Shown here piece after piece: positions 22,967 through 33,007 of a DNA stretch of 64,000 nt (positions are counted from its first letter, which is position 1; each line of letters begins with the position of its first letter). The position numbers and the translations under genes were made by a program. The stretch is from Ornithodoros turicata. Its lineage: Eukaryota > Arthropoda > Arachnida > Ixodida > Argasidae. Location of the stretch: positions 57,511,581 through 57,575,580 of the forward strand of contig NC_088203.1 in NCBI RefSeq assembly GCF_037126465.1, in the 5' to 3' direction. The notes beneath the pieces were generated by a model that was given only the letters and a program-made list of their open reading frames with translations, had not been told where the DNA came from and did no database searches.

Positions 22967-23930
22967 ATGGCTTCTGGCGGCAGCGACCTATGTCTGAGTT
23001 GTATGCAGTCCCTCCCAGGAGATAATTGCTTCTTATCATGCTCCAGCTGTGCTCACTCTTACCATATTGGGAAATGTGCGGGCATCACCAAAACACCGCT
23101 TAAATCTATGTCAAACACTGAGCGGGAGTCTTGGATATGTCCGACCTGCACGACCAATAAGTCAAGATCCCTACAGTCGACAAACATTGAGCAACCCTCT
23201 TTGTCCACCATCATGCAAAAAATTATCAAGAATGGTCAGCTATAAATAAGAAATAAAAAAATAAATAATAAATAACAAGAATAAAACAGCTTCTGTCCTT
23301 GGGAAAATCGAATCCTTGGAAGCAAAGTTAAACGCTCTAACTACTCAGCACAATGAGCTTGCGGCTAAAGTTGAGACTAATTCAAAATCACTTGAAGATG
23401 TGTCCTCTCACCTGACATCCCTTACGGATTCTGATTCAAAACACGCACTCAAAATCGGTCAACTCAAGGAACAGATCAATGACTTGGAATAGTACGGTCG
23501 CCGTAATAATCTTGAGATAAGAGGCGTATCTTTTAGTACAGGCGAGGATATTTTACAAGTTGTCACACTTTGCCTTGAACTTCCTGCTTTGACTAAACCC
23601 GACATTGCTGCTGTACATAGGCTACCCGCCAAGACAGGAGACCGTGCGCCTCCCATAATTATCAGGTTCAAGCAAAGGTTCACACGAGACCCCTGGCTTG
23701 GTAGGAAAGACAGGGTGAAATCGCTTGATGGCTCTAAATATGTGAGACCTGTCTTCTTTTGTGATAATCTCACTGCTTACAACAAAAGACTACTCTGGGA
23801 GACACGCGCCACTGCTAAAGCTAAGGGCTACCAGTTTGTCTGGGTACGCAGTGGTCGTATATTCGTTAGGCGTACTGACGGCAGCCCACCACAGCGGATT
23901 AGGAAGTCTGAGGACCTCACAGAGCTGTGA
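22967..23930 (+). pseudogene. LINE ORF1: PHD finger, coiled coil, Baculo_FP-like domain
   Basis: The start ATG at 22967 is followed by a Cys/His PHD-type zinc finger: LCLSCMQ, CFLSCSSCAHSYHIGKC and WICPTC in order. After an A/T-rich interruption comes a coiled coil (LGKIESLEAKLNALTTQHNE...). Then a domain of the Baculo_FP kind seen in LINE ORF1 proteins: YGRRNNLEIRGV, AAVHRLPAK, PPIIIRFKQR, PVFFCDNLT and YQFVWVRSGRIFVRR. Such proteins bind the element RNA. A TAG replaces the residue just before YGRRNN (23491), and the ORF is cut by a stop near 23243. The protein is therefore broken. Confidence 0.85.
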
Positions 23931-24016
23931 GTCACTGCGGAATTCGTGACCTCGATTCCATCCATTAACCCTCCCCCTTTTCTTCTTTCTTTTTTTTTGC
24001 CTCCTTTTGTTACCTC

Positions 24017-24970
24017 ATGCCTCATCATACCTTCGACGGCTTGTCTAAAGCTATACCAAGTGACCCTTTTGCCGTGCATTTCAACATACGTAGTTTGTCG
24101 AAACATCTGGATGAACTTACTAACGTAATAGATGCACTGAAGTCTCAAGCGTCATGCATTGCTCTCTCCGAAACGTTGGTTAATAAACACCAGGAGCCAC
24201 TCCTCCAATTACCTGGTTACGACTCTGTATTCCGTCATAGACCTGATTCCTACGGTGGAGTTCCCCTTTATGTGCGGAGTGATGTCCCGTATTGTGTAAG
24301 AGACGATTTGAATATTGATGTACGTATGACTGACACTCTCTTCATTGAAATCCCGTACTGTCTACCATCTGTCTGCTGTTTTACAAAGCGACCACTCGTT
24401 ATTGGTGTTACCTACCGTTCTCCTAGTTGTGAACTAAATATTTTCTTGCCCGAACTCAGTTTGTTGTTGCATAAGCTATCATCGTCCAAATACAATACCA
24501 TCCTACTTGGGGACTTCCACATCGACATGCTTAAGCATAACAATTCATCAATCATGTACACCGAAATAATTTATTCCCACGGGTTTAGCCAACTCATCTC
24601 GAGAATCACCCGATTTGGCACATCGCATGACGGCACTCTCATTGACCACGTCGCCACTAATTTATCTGAAGCTTAGTTGTTGTCCGGGGTGGTCTCTTGC
24701 GACATCTCTGACCATGAAATGATTTATGTCGGTGGCAAATCTCCAAAACGTACAAGTGCATCCTCTCCTCCCCATACCTCTCCTGACTGTTCATTTCTTA
24801 ACTACGCGACAGCGGAAGAACTCCTTATGGAAACGCCCTGGAACTTGGAGGCCTTTGCTAACGCACAGGAGAAATTTACATACTTCATCTCCACACTTCG
24901 CAGCATGGTTCAAAAATCAACTACAACGCGCTCGCATAGCCGGCGATCAACGATAAGGCAACCTTGAATT
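24017..24970 (+). pseudogene. LINE ORF2: AP-endonuclease domain
   Basis: The segment reads HFNIRSLSKHLDEL, IALSETLV (catalytic Glu in SET), GVTYRSP, ILLGDFHID (GDF-x-x-D in place of GDFN) and then, after an in-frame TAG at 24674, DISDHEMIYV (the SDH motif). This is the apurinic-type endonuclease that nicks target DNA for LINE integration. The segment continues to 24970 and then enters an AT-rich interruption. Confidence 0.85.
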
Positions 24971-25029
24971 ACGAAGTCTATCCTTACGAAGTCTTATTTT
25001 TTTATATATAATAAACATATTCCCCCCTC

Positions 25030-26392
25030 TATCCTTACAAGCATCAAACACGAGAATAACCTATACCGGAGAGTTCGTCTACAACCACAGAATCAAGATT
25101 TGCGCTACCATTACACTAAGTTTAATAATGTTCTGAAAATCGTCCTTAGGTCGGCGAAAAGTCTTTATATCGCTTCATCCGTTGCAAACTCTCATGGCGA
25201 CCCTAAGAAACTCTGGCAGACGATAAACTGTGCACTCTCTAGAAATGCTGAGAATAAAACCTCTGGCACACAACTGCTCATTAGAGATGGTGTCCCTATT
25301 ACGGAGTCACCTCTAATTGCAAATAATTTGAATGAATATGTCTGTGACATTCACAGGCGGATCGACATCCCTGCTAGTACCGAGGATGAGCTTCCTCTTC
25401 CACCTGCCAGCAGTGACACTTTTTTTCTGGTTCCGACAACTCCCCACGAGGTCATGTCAGTCATTCAATCGTTAAAACCCGTAAAATCATGCGACCCTGA
25501 CGGAATTTCGCCCATATTCCTCAAGAAATTTCCCCACCACTTCGGGGCGGCACTGTCTGAGATATGTAATGAACTTTTCTCATCGGACATTTTTCCGGAT
25601 GAACTCAAAGTGGCTAAAGTAGTCCCAGTGCACAAAAAAGGGTCAAAGTCGGAAACTGGCAATTACAGACCTGTTCTTTACTTTCTTCCGTTGGCAAGGT
25701 GCTGGAGAGGCTGATCCTCACACGACTAGAACGATTTTTTGAGGTCCATCACATTTTTCATGATTCCCTGTTCGGTTTTCGAAAAGACAGGTCCATCTCT
25801 TCATCATGCTACTGAAAGAATTCGTGCAAACATTCAAACAAAGTTACTAACCATGGAAATCTTTGTAGATCTAACCAAAGCCTTCGACATAATAACTCAC
25901 GAAATTTTATTCAGAAAGCTAGAGAGATACGGAGTAAGAGGAATTCCCCTCCCCTTTCACTCTTAAAAAGTTACCTGGAGAATAAGACGCAGTACGTATA
26001 TAACGCCGGAGCAACTTCCTCTGCTTTGCCTTTACACACGGGTGTACCTCAGGGCTCGCTCTTTGACCCTTTCCTTTTTTTAGTGTTCATTAATGACTTG
26101 CCTGATTATCTTTCTAACACTTGTTACTTATACGCCGATGACACTAACATTTTCGTTGAAGCTCCAAATTTATCGGAACTTTGTCATAATGCATCTCTGG
26201 TTTTGGTGAAGCTTAATCTCTGGCTCTCTGCTACCAGACTTCTTGCTAATAGTGAAAAGACATCCTACGTTGTCTTTCATCCTGCTCAAAAAAGGCTAGA
26301 TTTCTCTAAGTTTGAACTTAAATTTCGTAACCATGCGCTCACTCGAACAACCAGTGTTCGGTTTCTTGGTATACTCATGAACGAAAACTTAA
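25030..26392 (+). pseudogene. LINE ORF2: reverse transcriptase, interrupted
   Basis: Reverse transcriptase motifs appear in order in two to three frames: KVVPVHKKGSKSETGNYRPV, VDLTKAFDIITHEIL, HTGVPQGSLFDPFLFLVFIND and YLYADDTNIF, with the catalytic YADD at 26131-26142. Then RFLGILMNENL, where the frame meets the TTAA at 26389-26392. Frameshifts lie near 25680 and 25960. The family is CR1/Jockey-like by motif spelling. Confidence 0.88.
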
Positions 26393-26563
26393 AGGGATTG
26401 TCTGGAGCTATCATGCAAAATTTGCGGGCGTTGTTATACGATTTCTTATGTTTCCTGGAGCCACTATGCAAAAGCTTTCCTTTGGATTCTGCCCCGGGAA
26501 TTTTTTATTGAATTTGCAACTTTGGACACTACCTCCGATTGAAACCCGCACTACGATCACTGG

Positions 26564-26571
26564 TGACGTCA
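26564..26571. promoter_or_regulatory. CRE palindrome TGACGTCA near the left end
   Basis: A perfect TGACGTCA inside GGTGACGTCACCCGTGTCGAG, about 170 bp from the left terminus and about 130 bp upstream of the THAP exon. The same block is present in inverted orientation near the right end, so it belongs to the element. It could be a promoter for a CREB/ATF-type factor or a transposase site. Confidence 0.6.
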
Positions 26572-26700
26572 CCCGTGTCGAGTTCCGTTGTCTGCTCCGC
26601 CGTGACTCGGACGCCTGTCTAGCAGTCGCCAGTGGCTTTTCGTGCTTTCGATATTTCAATACGTGCCGCCTTTTTGCTACTTCGACGTCGCTGAACGCGT

Positions 26701-27049
26701 TTGTGGCAATGGAAGGACACAGGGACACAGGTTCACTGCAAGAACAACGAAAGAGAACGCAACAGGAGTATCGTTTTTCGGTTCTCCGAAGTGCGAGCGT
26801 CGACAGCTATCGATAGCAAACGTTCGTCGCCTCGGATGGCAGTTCTACGAATCAAGTACCCTCTGTTCCGAGCACTTTACCGCGGATTGCTTCGAAGAGA
26901 CAGACCTCAGCGGGAGCTCGGCATATCTCATCCAGGAAAGACGAAGCCACACCTTGAAATCTGACGCGATACCTTCGGTTTTCATTGATCCTCCGGTCGG
27001 TCTCAACGCACCATCACCTTCTTCGAGCTACGATAGCGCAAGTCCCTAA
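26701..27049 (+). pseudogene. THAP-domain exon of the Kolobok-like transposase
   Basis: The C2CH zinc module of THAP DNA-binding domains is visible in two frames. VHCKNNERE is in one, then after a one-base slip near 26751-26760 come TGVSFFGSPKCERRQ, LGWQFYESSTLCSEHFTADC (the C-x2-H pair at 26862-26876) and LKSDAIPSVF, the last part of the domain. The tail is Ser/Pro-rich and stops at 27049. THAP domains let transposases of the P and Kolobok type bind their own ends. The frameshift separates the first Cys from the rest, so this exon could not make a whole domain unless the base call is wrong. No splice donor is obvious at its end. Confidence 0.8.
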
Positions 27050-27429
27050 CTTCCCTGACCATCTCAGGGTCACATATTGTTTGCTACACATCTTTGATGC
27101 GCAGGAGCAAGGTCGCGGTTCAGTGTTTCTTTTCAATACACAAGTGAGTACGGTGAAGAATAATATTCTGCTTTGTAAAACTAGAAAAATACGTACTGAG
27201 CCGCAATATTTGTCATCGGCACACTGAAACTAGTATCGCGCTCACTGCCGGAGTGGCAGTTGCCCGATGGTTTGGCGTAGTCAAGATCTCTGGTGAACTG
27301 CATGGGCAGCATCGGGGAAATGTGTGCTGTGTTTTCGTAGTTCAGTTGGCAGAAGGAATATGGAGGTAAAATACAGAGAAGAGACAAAGCCTGCGTGCAC
27401 TGATGTATTCTGTTTTTTTTTTTTCCAAG

Positions 27430-27527
27430 GTGTATCGCAACACTCTCCACCTGCTTCCCAGGAGTCTGGTGTGCATTACTCTGCATCTTCAGGTTGTGAC
27501 AAAGGTGGCACAATTTCGCACCACCAG
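27430..27527 (+). CDS. Candidate linker exon of the THAP gene
   Basis: A 98-nt segment after a long T tract and CCAAG, ending CAG/GTTTGA. It reads GVSQHSPPASQESGVHYSAS and then SGCDKGGTISHHQ, a polar Ser-rich linker of the type that joins THAP to the transposase core. Its end phase does not match the next candidate exon, so another exon may lie between. Confidence 0.4.
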
Positions 27528-27822
27528 GTTTGAAAGTTTGCAAAGACCCGTTGTAAAACCACATTGACTAAACACAATACATTTTGTATTCTGGTAGTCA
27601 GATGCAAACTAGTTGTTCACCCTTGCACATTTCCTGTTTAACAATTTTTACCCCAAACATCAGTTTGGTTAAAAGCTATTGATGATGTAGCTACATCTCG
27701 GTGTTTGTGTATAAGCGGAATATACCAAGTCATTATGGACCTAAAAAAGCATTTTGCACACAGTCAAACTAGTCACTCGCTTTACAAATGTAAGCTGCAC
27801 ACTGCAGTTCCGCCCCCATTCA

Positions 27823-29479
27823 TACATTGTAAACTGAAAAACACCCTTATTGGTGTAAATGGCTTGTCCTATAACTCGCACCACTTTTTACACCGTGTGG
27901 TCTGGAACACCCTTTTTAGAGGGTGTATTCTGTGTAAAACACTCTTTGAAAGGGTGCTCTTCCTTGAAAATGCCCTTTCTGCACCCTTTAAACACCCTTT
28001 CAGGAGGGTGTTTAACAATCTTACACCCTTTCGAAAAGGTGTAACAAAATGCCAGGAAGCATTACCGCACCCGGCAGTCTTTGCATTGTGTGCAGCCTGC
28101 CAGCGCTATAAATGGGAAATGAGCCCACGTTCTCACAGCACCTTCACCAGCTAGCTAGCTAGCTTAGAACTAGCTTTGTCGGCTTGGTTCCACACAGTAA
28201 ATCCTCCCTAAAAGCTCCCGCGGCAGCATGCCGAGCCATGCAGTCCGAAGTTTTCGCTTGTATGGCAACAACCAGCCTGGAGACGGTTCTGGAGACGGTT
28301 GGAGACACAGTTCCCGCCGTGGTTCCAACGCACAACCTAAACCGGGGCGCAGCGCGTCACAGGCACCCCTTTTTGTCCTAGCAACACTGTGAGTGAGTGA
28401 ATGCGCAAAAAAAAGTAAAAAAGAAACCGTGGGACATGCGTAAGTGAAGAGGTGAAGGTCGCAGCATCGTAACGCCGTCCGTGCTCGTGAAACGAGCGGC
28501 GTTACGATGCTGCGATCTTCAGACGATGCCAATAATGAGCCGGGCACCCTCGGTAGCCTATATTGGAGTACCAGATTCATCATATACTGAAATACAATTT
28601 GTTGGGGTACGTTGGTTAAGCTTAGTCCGGTGGAACTCGTCTGTAACGGTGACGGAAATGTGTCTTTGCAATTAACACGTACGCCTGCACCGAGTCAAAG
28701 ATATCAGCGAACTTCCTGACATCCCTCCCTGTCAAATATTGTGTTTTGAACTGAAGTGTCTGTAATGTGATAACCTAATGAGTGGAGCTGTCAAGCCAAT
28801 ATAATTTTTCTCTCACGAATTAAAACACCATTTTCAACATCGGTGTAAAAAGGGTGTACATAACGTAAACACCTTTTTGACACCTCTTTTTACACCCTTA
28901 ATGATCGACATGGGATAAAATGTGGTGTATGTCGATGGTATACCTTTAATGATGCTCTTTTTACACTTTTCGCTTCAATCTGCGGGATAGAAAAAAGTGT
29001 TTTTATAACAATACACCTGTTTTGAGCGAATAAAGGCATAAAATGATTTACTGTGCAGGCAAACCACATTGTTGTCAGCTTGATGCTACAGGATCGTGTT
29101 TCAAAAGTGTCAAACAACCTTGTTGGACACCAAGCGATACATTTCACAGTCAGTGGCCTTTGCTTTTTCCTGTGCATGACCACCTGCACACACCATGTTA
29201 GACCAGAAAGCGGTCAGCCTTATTGCTACATAAAAACACCATTTTCTACACCAGTGTTACTTGAAGGGTGTAACAAGGAAGAGACAGAAGAAGCATTGTA
29301 AACGCATAAAAACACCCATTTTGATACAGCACTTGGTGTAATAAAGAGTGTATTTTCTCATACACCTTTTTAGCACCCTTTCTGCGGCCCTTGGTTAACT
29401 TTGTGGAATTAAAAAAGGTGTATTTGCTTTAAAACACATTTTTTTTACCCAGAAAGGGTGTTTTTGAATTTACTGTGTA
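27823..29479. mobile_element. Foldback-like element FB3 in an intron of the THAP gene
   Basis: The ends are inverted: TACATTGTAAACTGAAAAAC at 27823 and, on the other strand, TACACAGTAAATTCAAAAAC ending at 29479 (22 of 26 positions counting the following CACCCTT). Both arms (27823-28050 and 28830-29470) consist of scattered AACACCCTTT and AAAGGGTGT words in both orientations. The core carries a strong hairpin and a GCTAGCTAGCTAGC run. No target duplication is clear, and no gene is recognised. The layout is like FB1/FB2 but the end sequence differs. Confidence 0.7.
28454..28520. other. 24-bp hairpin in the FB3 core
   Basis: GAAGGTCGCAGCATCGTAACG(CCG) at 28454-28477 pairs with 28497-28520 with one mismatch. 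The 19-nt loop itself holds GCTCG-TGAAA-CGAGC, which can extend or compete with the stem. Confidence 0.93.
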
Positions 29480-29480
29480 G

Positions 29481-29763
29481 GGCCTCGGCATGCAATCAAA
29501 GATGCAGCAACACAGAGAGATGAGAGAGGTTTGGAGGAAAGCCCACAGTCACACAATGGAGACAAAGATGCAACCACTCAGATGGTGCCTACAGATTATC
29601 CACCTCGTTTGGTCATAGAAGAAGTTCCTGAGCCATCAGATAATGTCCAAGCTCTCCCTAGATCATCAACATCTGCTGTGGAGCCTCCACCTTATTCCTT
29701 GTCGGTTTCATCACCAGGGCATGATGACACAGCCGATGTTGTCAGTTTTGAGGAGGAACCCAG
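29481..29763 (+). CDS. Acidic linker exon of the THAP gene
   Basis: An open segment that reads HAIKDAATQRDERGLEESPQ and continues through PPRLVIEEVPEPSDNVQALP and EPPPYSLSVSSPGHDDTADV to FEEEP, ending AG/GTAATT. Its left limit is the GTGTAG formed by the end of FB3, so the transposon terminus may supply the acceptor. The donor leaves a split AG-G codon that joins in phase to the next exon at 30142. The composition is the acidic, proline-rich linker usual between THAP and transposase domains. Confidence 0.6.
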
Positions 29764-30141
29764 GTAATTAACTGTGCAATCATGCTTATTTTGTCAGTGC
29801 TGTTAATATTGCCCTGAAAAAGCATGGTGTGGTTAGGCTTGTCATACTGAATACATATGTTCATCATGATAACTTTTGTGTCACAAAACTAACGAAGGCT
29901 ATAGAGTGCCAATCCAGTCGTAAAACATAAATGTGGTTAATTTTATACATCTGTGTATGAGGCCGTACTGATGTCTCACTGCCATCTGATATAGGTCCTG
30001 GCTTTGTGTGATGACCCACTCGTATCAACACAGCTCGTAGCTTGGCTATGACAGTGGTGGAGAGTGAGTTCGCAAGTTTTTACGCCCTGTACATTACCTA
30101 ACCTTCTGCCACCAACTCTTGGTTTATTGCTTCCCTAACAG

Positions 30142-30188
30142 GCCAATAGATGGGGTAGATACACGCCATCTTGTTGATGAGTTGGATG
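30142..30188 (+). CDS. Short linker exon of the THAP gene
   Basis: It follows CCCTAACAG and, completing the split Arg codon from 29763, reads PIDGVDTRHLVDELD. A donor G/GTGACG lies at 30188; without it the frame stops at TAA 30199. Joined to the acceptor at 30511 the phase is kept. Confidence 0.5.
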
Positions 30189-30393
30189 GTGACGCCTAAG
30201 TATTACAATACATTGTGAGAAGATGCTCTTTACCTTCGCTGTCTGCTTCATTGTCTGCTGCAAGAAAGCAGTTGGTACTTACATTCCTTTCCAGCAATGG
30301 GATCTTGCCACCTGACTCCCCACTTGCTCTTATTATTACATATGTAGCAGAGATGCTGTAACAAACCAGCAAAGGCAGAGAAGAATGGTGTGA

Positions 30394-30450
30394 TATTCCT
30401 GGAGCTTCCATGATTCCTGGAGCTTCCATGATTCCTGGATATTCCATTTC
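30394..30450. repeat. 18-bp minisatellite, about three copies
   Basis: ATTCCTGGAGCTTCCATG occurs twice in tandem with a third partial copy (ATTCCTGGATATTCCAT). Confidence 0.85.
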
Positions 30451-30511
30451 CTGGAGATTTGTTTTGTTCACAATGTAGGGTTGTATGACTTTTGAAGTTT
30501 TGCCATGTCAG

Positions 30512-30894
30512 TAAGATTAAATATTACTCTCAGGTTCGTAGTGCAGCCTTTATCAGTGCCCGACATGTCCATCGTGGCACGCTCCAGCCTTATAGAACTC
30601 CTAAAAGTGTGCACCGGGTGCTCATCATCACTCACAAACCTGCAGCTCCCAACGATGGGAACGCTTCCAGGAGCTGCAATTACTTGTGAGAATGACCACA
30701 GGAACCAGTGGAACAGCCAGCCACTTGTTCATGAGAAACCTGTGGGCAATATTGCAGTGTGCTCGGCAATCCTTTTCTCTGGTAGCAGCATCACCAAGTC
30801 GCTGCGCCTGTTCGACATCATGAGCCTTGCTCATATACACCGGAGTCAGTACTTCCTTTATCAGAAGTGCTTTTTATTTCTGGCGATACAAGAT
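30512..30894 (+). CDS. Core exon of a THAP/Kolobok-type transposase-like protein
   Basis: The exon is preceded by GCCATGTCAG (an alternative CTCTCAG at 30533) and ends AGAT/GTGAGTTAAT, a strong donor. The protein reads SSLIELLKVCTGCSSSLTN, then PGAAITCENDHRNQWNSQPL and GNIAVCSAILFSGSSITKSL, ending QYFLYQKCFLFLAIQDV. The pattern C-x2-C, C-x3-H, W-x-SQP, GN-x5-ILFSG and a Y-x3-K helix is one I associate with the large THAP-transposase family of ticks, fish and cnidarians. In those proteins a catalytic region follows. It is absent from 30900-32000, so the gene is truncated or decayed. Confidence 0.65.
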
Positions 30895-32013
30895 GTGAGT
30901 TAATGCTGGAAAATTTTGTGTGCTTTGTGTTAGGATTACTGCATATGCTTTAACAACCACATGTCTTGGCTGAAAAAGTCATCAATCATGTGATGGTCAT
31001 GGCTTCCAGTGTTGACAACCCCAAAATTAAGATTCAAATGAGCATGGAAAATGTGGCTCTGTGTCATTTGTCTGTCGTTGTTCAGCTTACTTGTCAGAAT
31101 AAGAATCCACGCCCATATTTTGTATGCCAGTTACATCATTTAGTGACTGCAGAATAGCGAGACTAAGCTGCAAAATGCACAGATGCTTTCTTTTTTTTTG
31201 GGGGGGGGGGTTTGCTGAACATCTTTTTAAATATCAGTTTGTGTCTTTATTGCTTCACATGGGAAAAACAGGAATATCTGGCACTGTGCGCAGCATAAAG
31301 GTCAGGGAAGAAAATGTTCAAATGTGGAGAAATTAAATATCACAAGTATGCTGAATAGTAATTAATCTCTCCTCTTATTTGCACAAAATATAATTATATG
31401 AAAATAAAGTGTTTTCCACAAATCAATTATTTCATAGTACTTGCTGCAAATGCACAAAAATTGAATATCTACAATAAAATGAACAAACCGCACAATACAC
31501 ACTAGTTTTACAACTTAAATAGTGCTCACTAAAGCTGATGAAGAGTCTTACGACGTATTATCCTGCAATGAGAAAGAACGTGTTTATACAGAGCAGATAA
31601 TGGCAAGAAACCTTCTCAATTCCCTAACTGGTTCAAAACTGGGCACCATATGCACACGTACTTCTATTAATGTTTAGGATATCTAGGACCATGTGCTAGA
31701 CATGCAATGCCTAATTTTGAAGCCACATATGGATTTCATATCCGTTATCCCTGCTTGTAATATTTATAACATTAGTTTTCAGCGCAGGTGTTCCAAATAT
31801 CTGCCTCAGTTTGACGCAGAGGTAGGCATGCAAGGATAAAATTATCTTGCGATATTTTTCAACATGGGTCTTGGAAGGACATGCAACTTCTGCAAGCCAT
31901 CCAGAGGTCCTGTAATTTCTGTAGCATCACAAGTGTGTGTTTTTTTATCAATGTAAATAAAAATTATTTGTTTCACGGTTTCTGTGTAGCTTGTACAAGA
32001 GTACAGCCAGGTT
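30895..32013. other. No gene recognised; catalytic exons missing
   Basis: The stretch is AT-rich with a G11 tract at 31200-31210. No DDE-type motif or good exon was found on either strand. Given the gene order, this is where the catalytic part of the transposase would be expected. Confidence 0.5.
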
Positions 32014-32296
32014 TCAAGGCAGGCTGGGCAACAAAATTGTCCGCCAATCATACAGTGAGCAATCTCTCGAAACAATCATTAGGTGGTTAATACAAATCAT
32101 AGCAACTTCAATAAACTGCTCATCATCTGAACTGTTTGTTATATCTGTCCCGCCTTGAAATCCGTGATAGACTGGTGATGGAAGTACACTGCGAATAGAT
32201 GATACGCTGCAGCAGGGCATTTGCCCGCGATGTCCAAGGCCAGGGCGGCCCCACACCCAACATACGAACACTGTATATGCTGCAAACCAGACGGTA
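32014..32296 (-). CDS. P2X7 intracellular-domain-like protein, exon 3
   Basis: On the minus strand TTTTGTGCAG precedes a frame reading TVWFAAYTVFVCWVWGRPGL, then CCSVSSIRSVLPSPVYHGF. The order Y-x2-FV-x-W-x-WG-x-LG, (P)CCVV-x2-IR-x2-FP-x-P-x-Y-x-GF is that of the zinc-binding intracellular domain of P2X7 receptors (P2RX7_C), which in invertebrates is often found without the ion channel. The frame runs on to a stop at 32014, but the last 35 codons do not look conserved. Confidence 0.65.
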
Positions 32297-32519
32297 CTGC
32301 ACAAAATAAAAGGAAAAAATAAGTCAAATTTATGGGTGGGGTCCCGTAACTTAGTTTGATATTCTAGGAATTTTAGATGTACGACTCACACTTTCGTGGT
32401 TTTCATATGTAAAAACACGGTTCAGTAAGTACAAACATAGTTGTTACATTCTCTGTATTGCTCGAGTTGGGTGGGAGATGTAGTGCCTCAGTGCCGTACA
32501 AAAACGTAGATAAGTTGAC

Positions 32520-32662
32520 GGTAAAGGCAGAATAGTGGAAACACATTATGCTGAGCAATGCAATCAATGTTGTTTTCGTCGCACATGCGGGAAATAATCA
32601 TGACGCTTCGGCAGCACAAAAATTCATCCGGGCGTTCAGGATCGCAGCCTAAGCACCAGCAT
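32520..32662 (-). CDS. P2X7 intracellular-domain-like protein, exon 2
   Basis: After TCTTGTTTAG on the minus strand the frame reads CWCLGCDPERPDEFLCCRSV and CIAQHNVFPLFCLYRQLIYV. The C-x-C-x2-C...E-x2-CC...CI-x2-H-x2-F-x2-(V)CL pattern is the first half of P2RX7_C, with the cysteines and histidine that bind zinc in that family. No P2X channel segments are nearby. Exact donor is uncertain because the frame ends at 32488. Confidence 0.7.
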
Positions 32663-32741
32663 CTAAACAAGATATACAGAAATTTGACTCAACAACATAT
32701 GCCGTGTGAACAGACGCAAAACGCGCGTGCAGACACCTAAA

Positions 32742-32930
32742 TTAATCTGCTGCTTGAATGGGAACGTCCGGCGACGAAGGAACCTCATCGTCCGTACCCG
32801 TGCATGCTTCCGTTGCCTGCTTGCGGTACTGGCAAACGGTCTGTTTAAACTGACATTCTTCTTCGACGTAGTTGTCATAATAAAGGTTGTCGTCGCTCTC
32901 AGAAAGCAGCTCTTCGTCCGTAGCGCTCAT
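32742..32930 (-). CDS. P2X7 intracellular-domain-like protein, first exon
   Basis: The minus-strand ATG at 32930 opens MSATDEELLSESDDNLYYDN followed by an acidic and polar stretch to 32742. Acidic N-termini are common before this domain in stand-alone proteins. The start lies about 75 bp downstream of the CRE palindrome at the right end of the transposon. The join to exon 2 is not certain because a TAA precedes the possible donor at 32733. Confidence 0.5.
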   Translation of the reverse strand: MSATDEELLSESDDNLYYDNYVEEECQFKQTVCQYRKQATEACTGTDDEVPSSPDVPIQAAD

Positions 32931-32999
32931 TCTGAAAACACTTTCGATTGCATTGTGTCTTGCGTCGCCGCTGCAGACGCTACATTGTCTCGACACCCG

Positions 33000-33007
33000 T
33001 GACGTCA
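33000..33007. promoter_or_regulatory. CRE palindrome TGACGTCA near the right end
   Basis: TGACGTCA in a block that on the minus strand reads CACTAGTGACGTCACGGGTG then TCGAG, matching the left-end block. It is about 180 bp from the right terminus and just upstream of the P2X7-C-like start codon. Confidence 0.6.

Larger units (their letters stand above)
22880..26392 (+). mobile_element. CR1/Jockey-type LINE, 5' part (continues at 33187)
   Basis: ORF1 and ORF2 of one non-LTR retrotransposon lie in order on the plus strand. The element is split at a TTAA in the reverse transcriptase by a 6.8-kb DNA transposon and resumes at 33191 in frame (NENL then SWDPHIS). The joined LINE is about 4.2 kb, near full length. 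It begins a few bases after the FB2 right flank. A-rich insertions at 23245-23290 and 24985-25030, several stops and frameshifts show it is inactive. Confidence 0.9.

Noticed and set aside
32014..32930. True P2X ion channel gene
   Set aside because: Only the intracellular zinc-domain pattern is present; no channel ectodomain cysteines or membrane segments are found.
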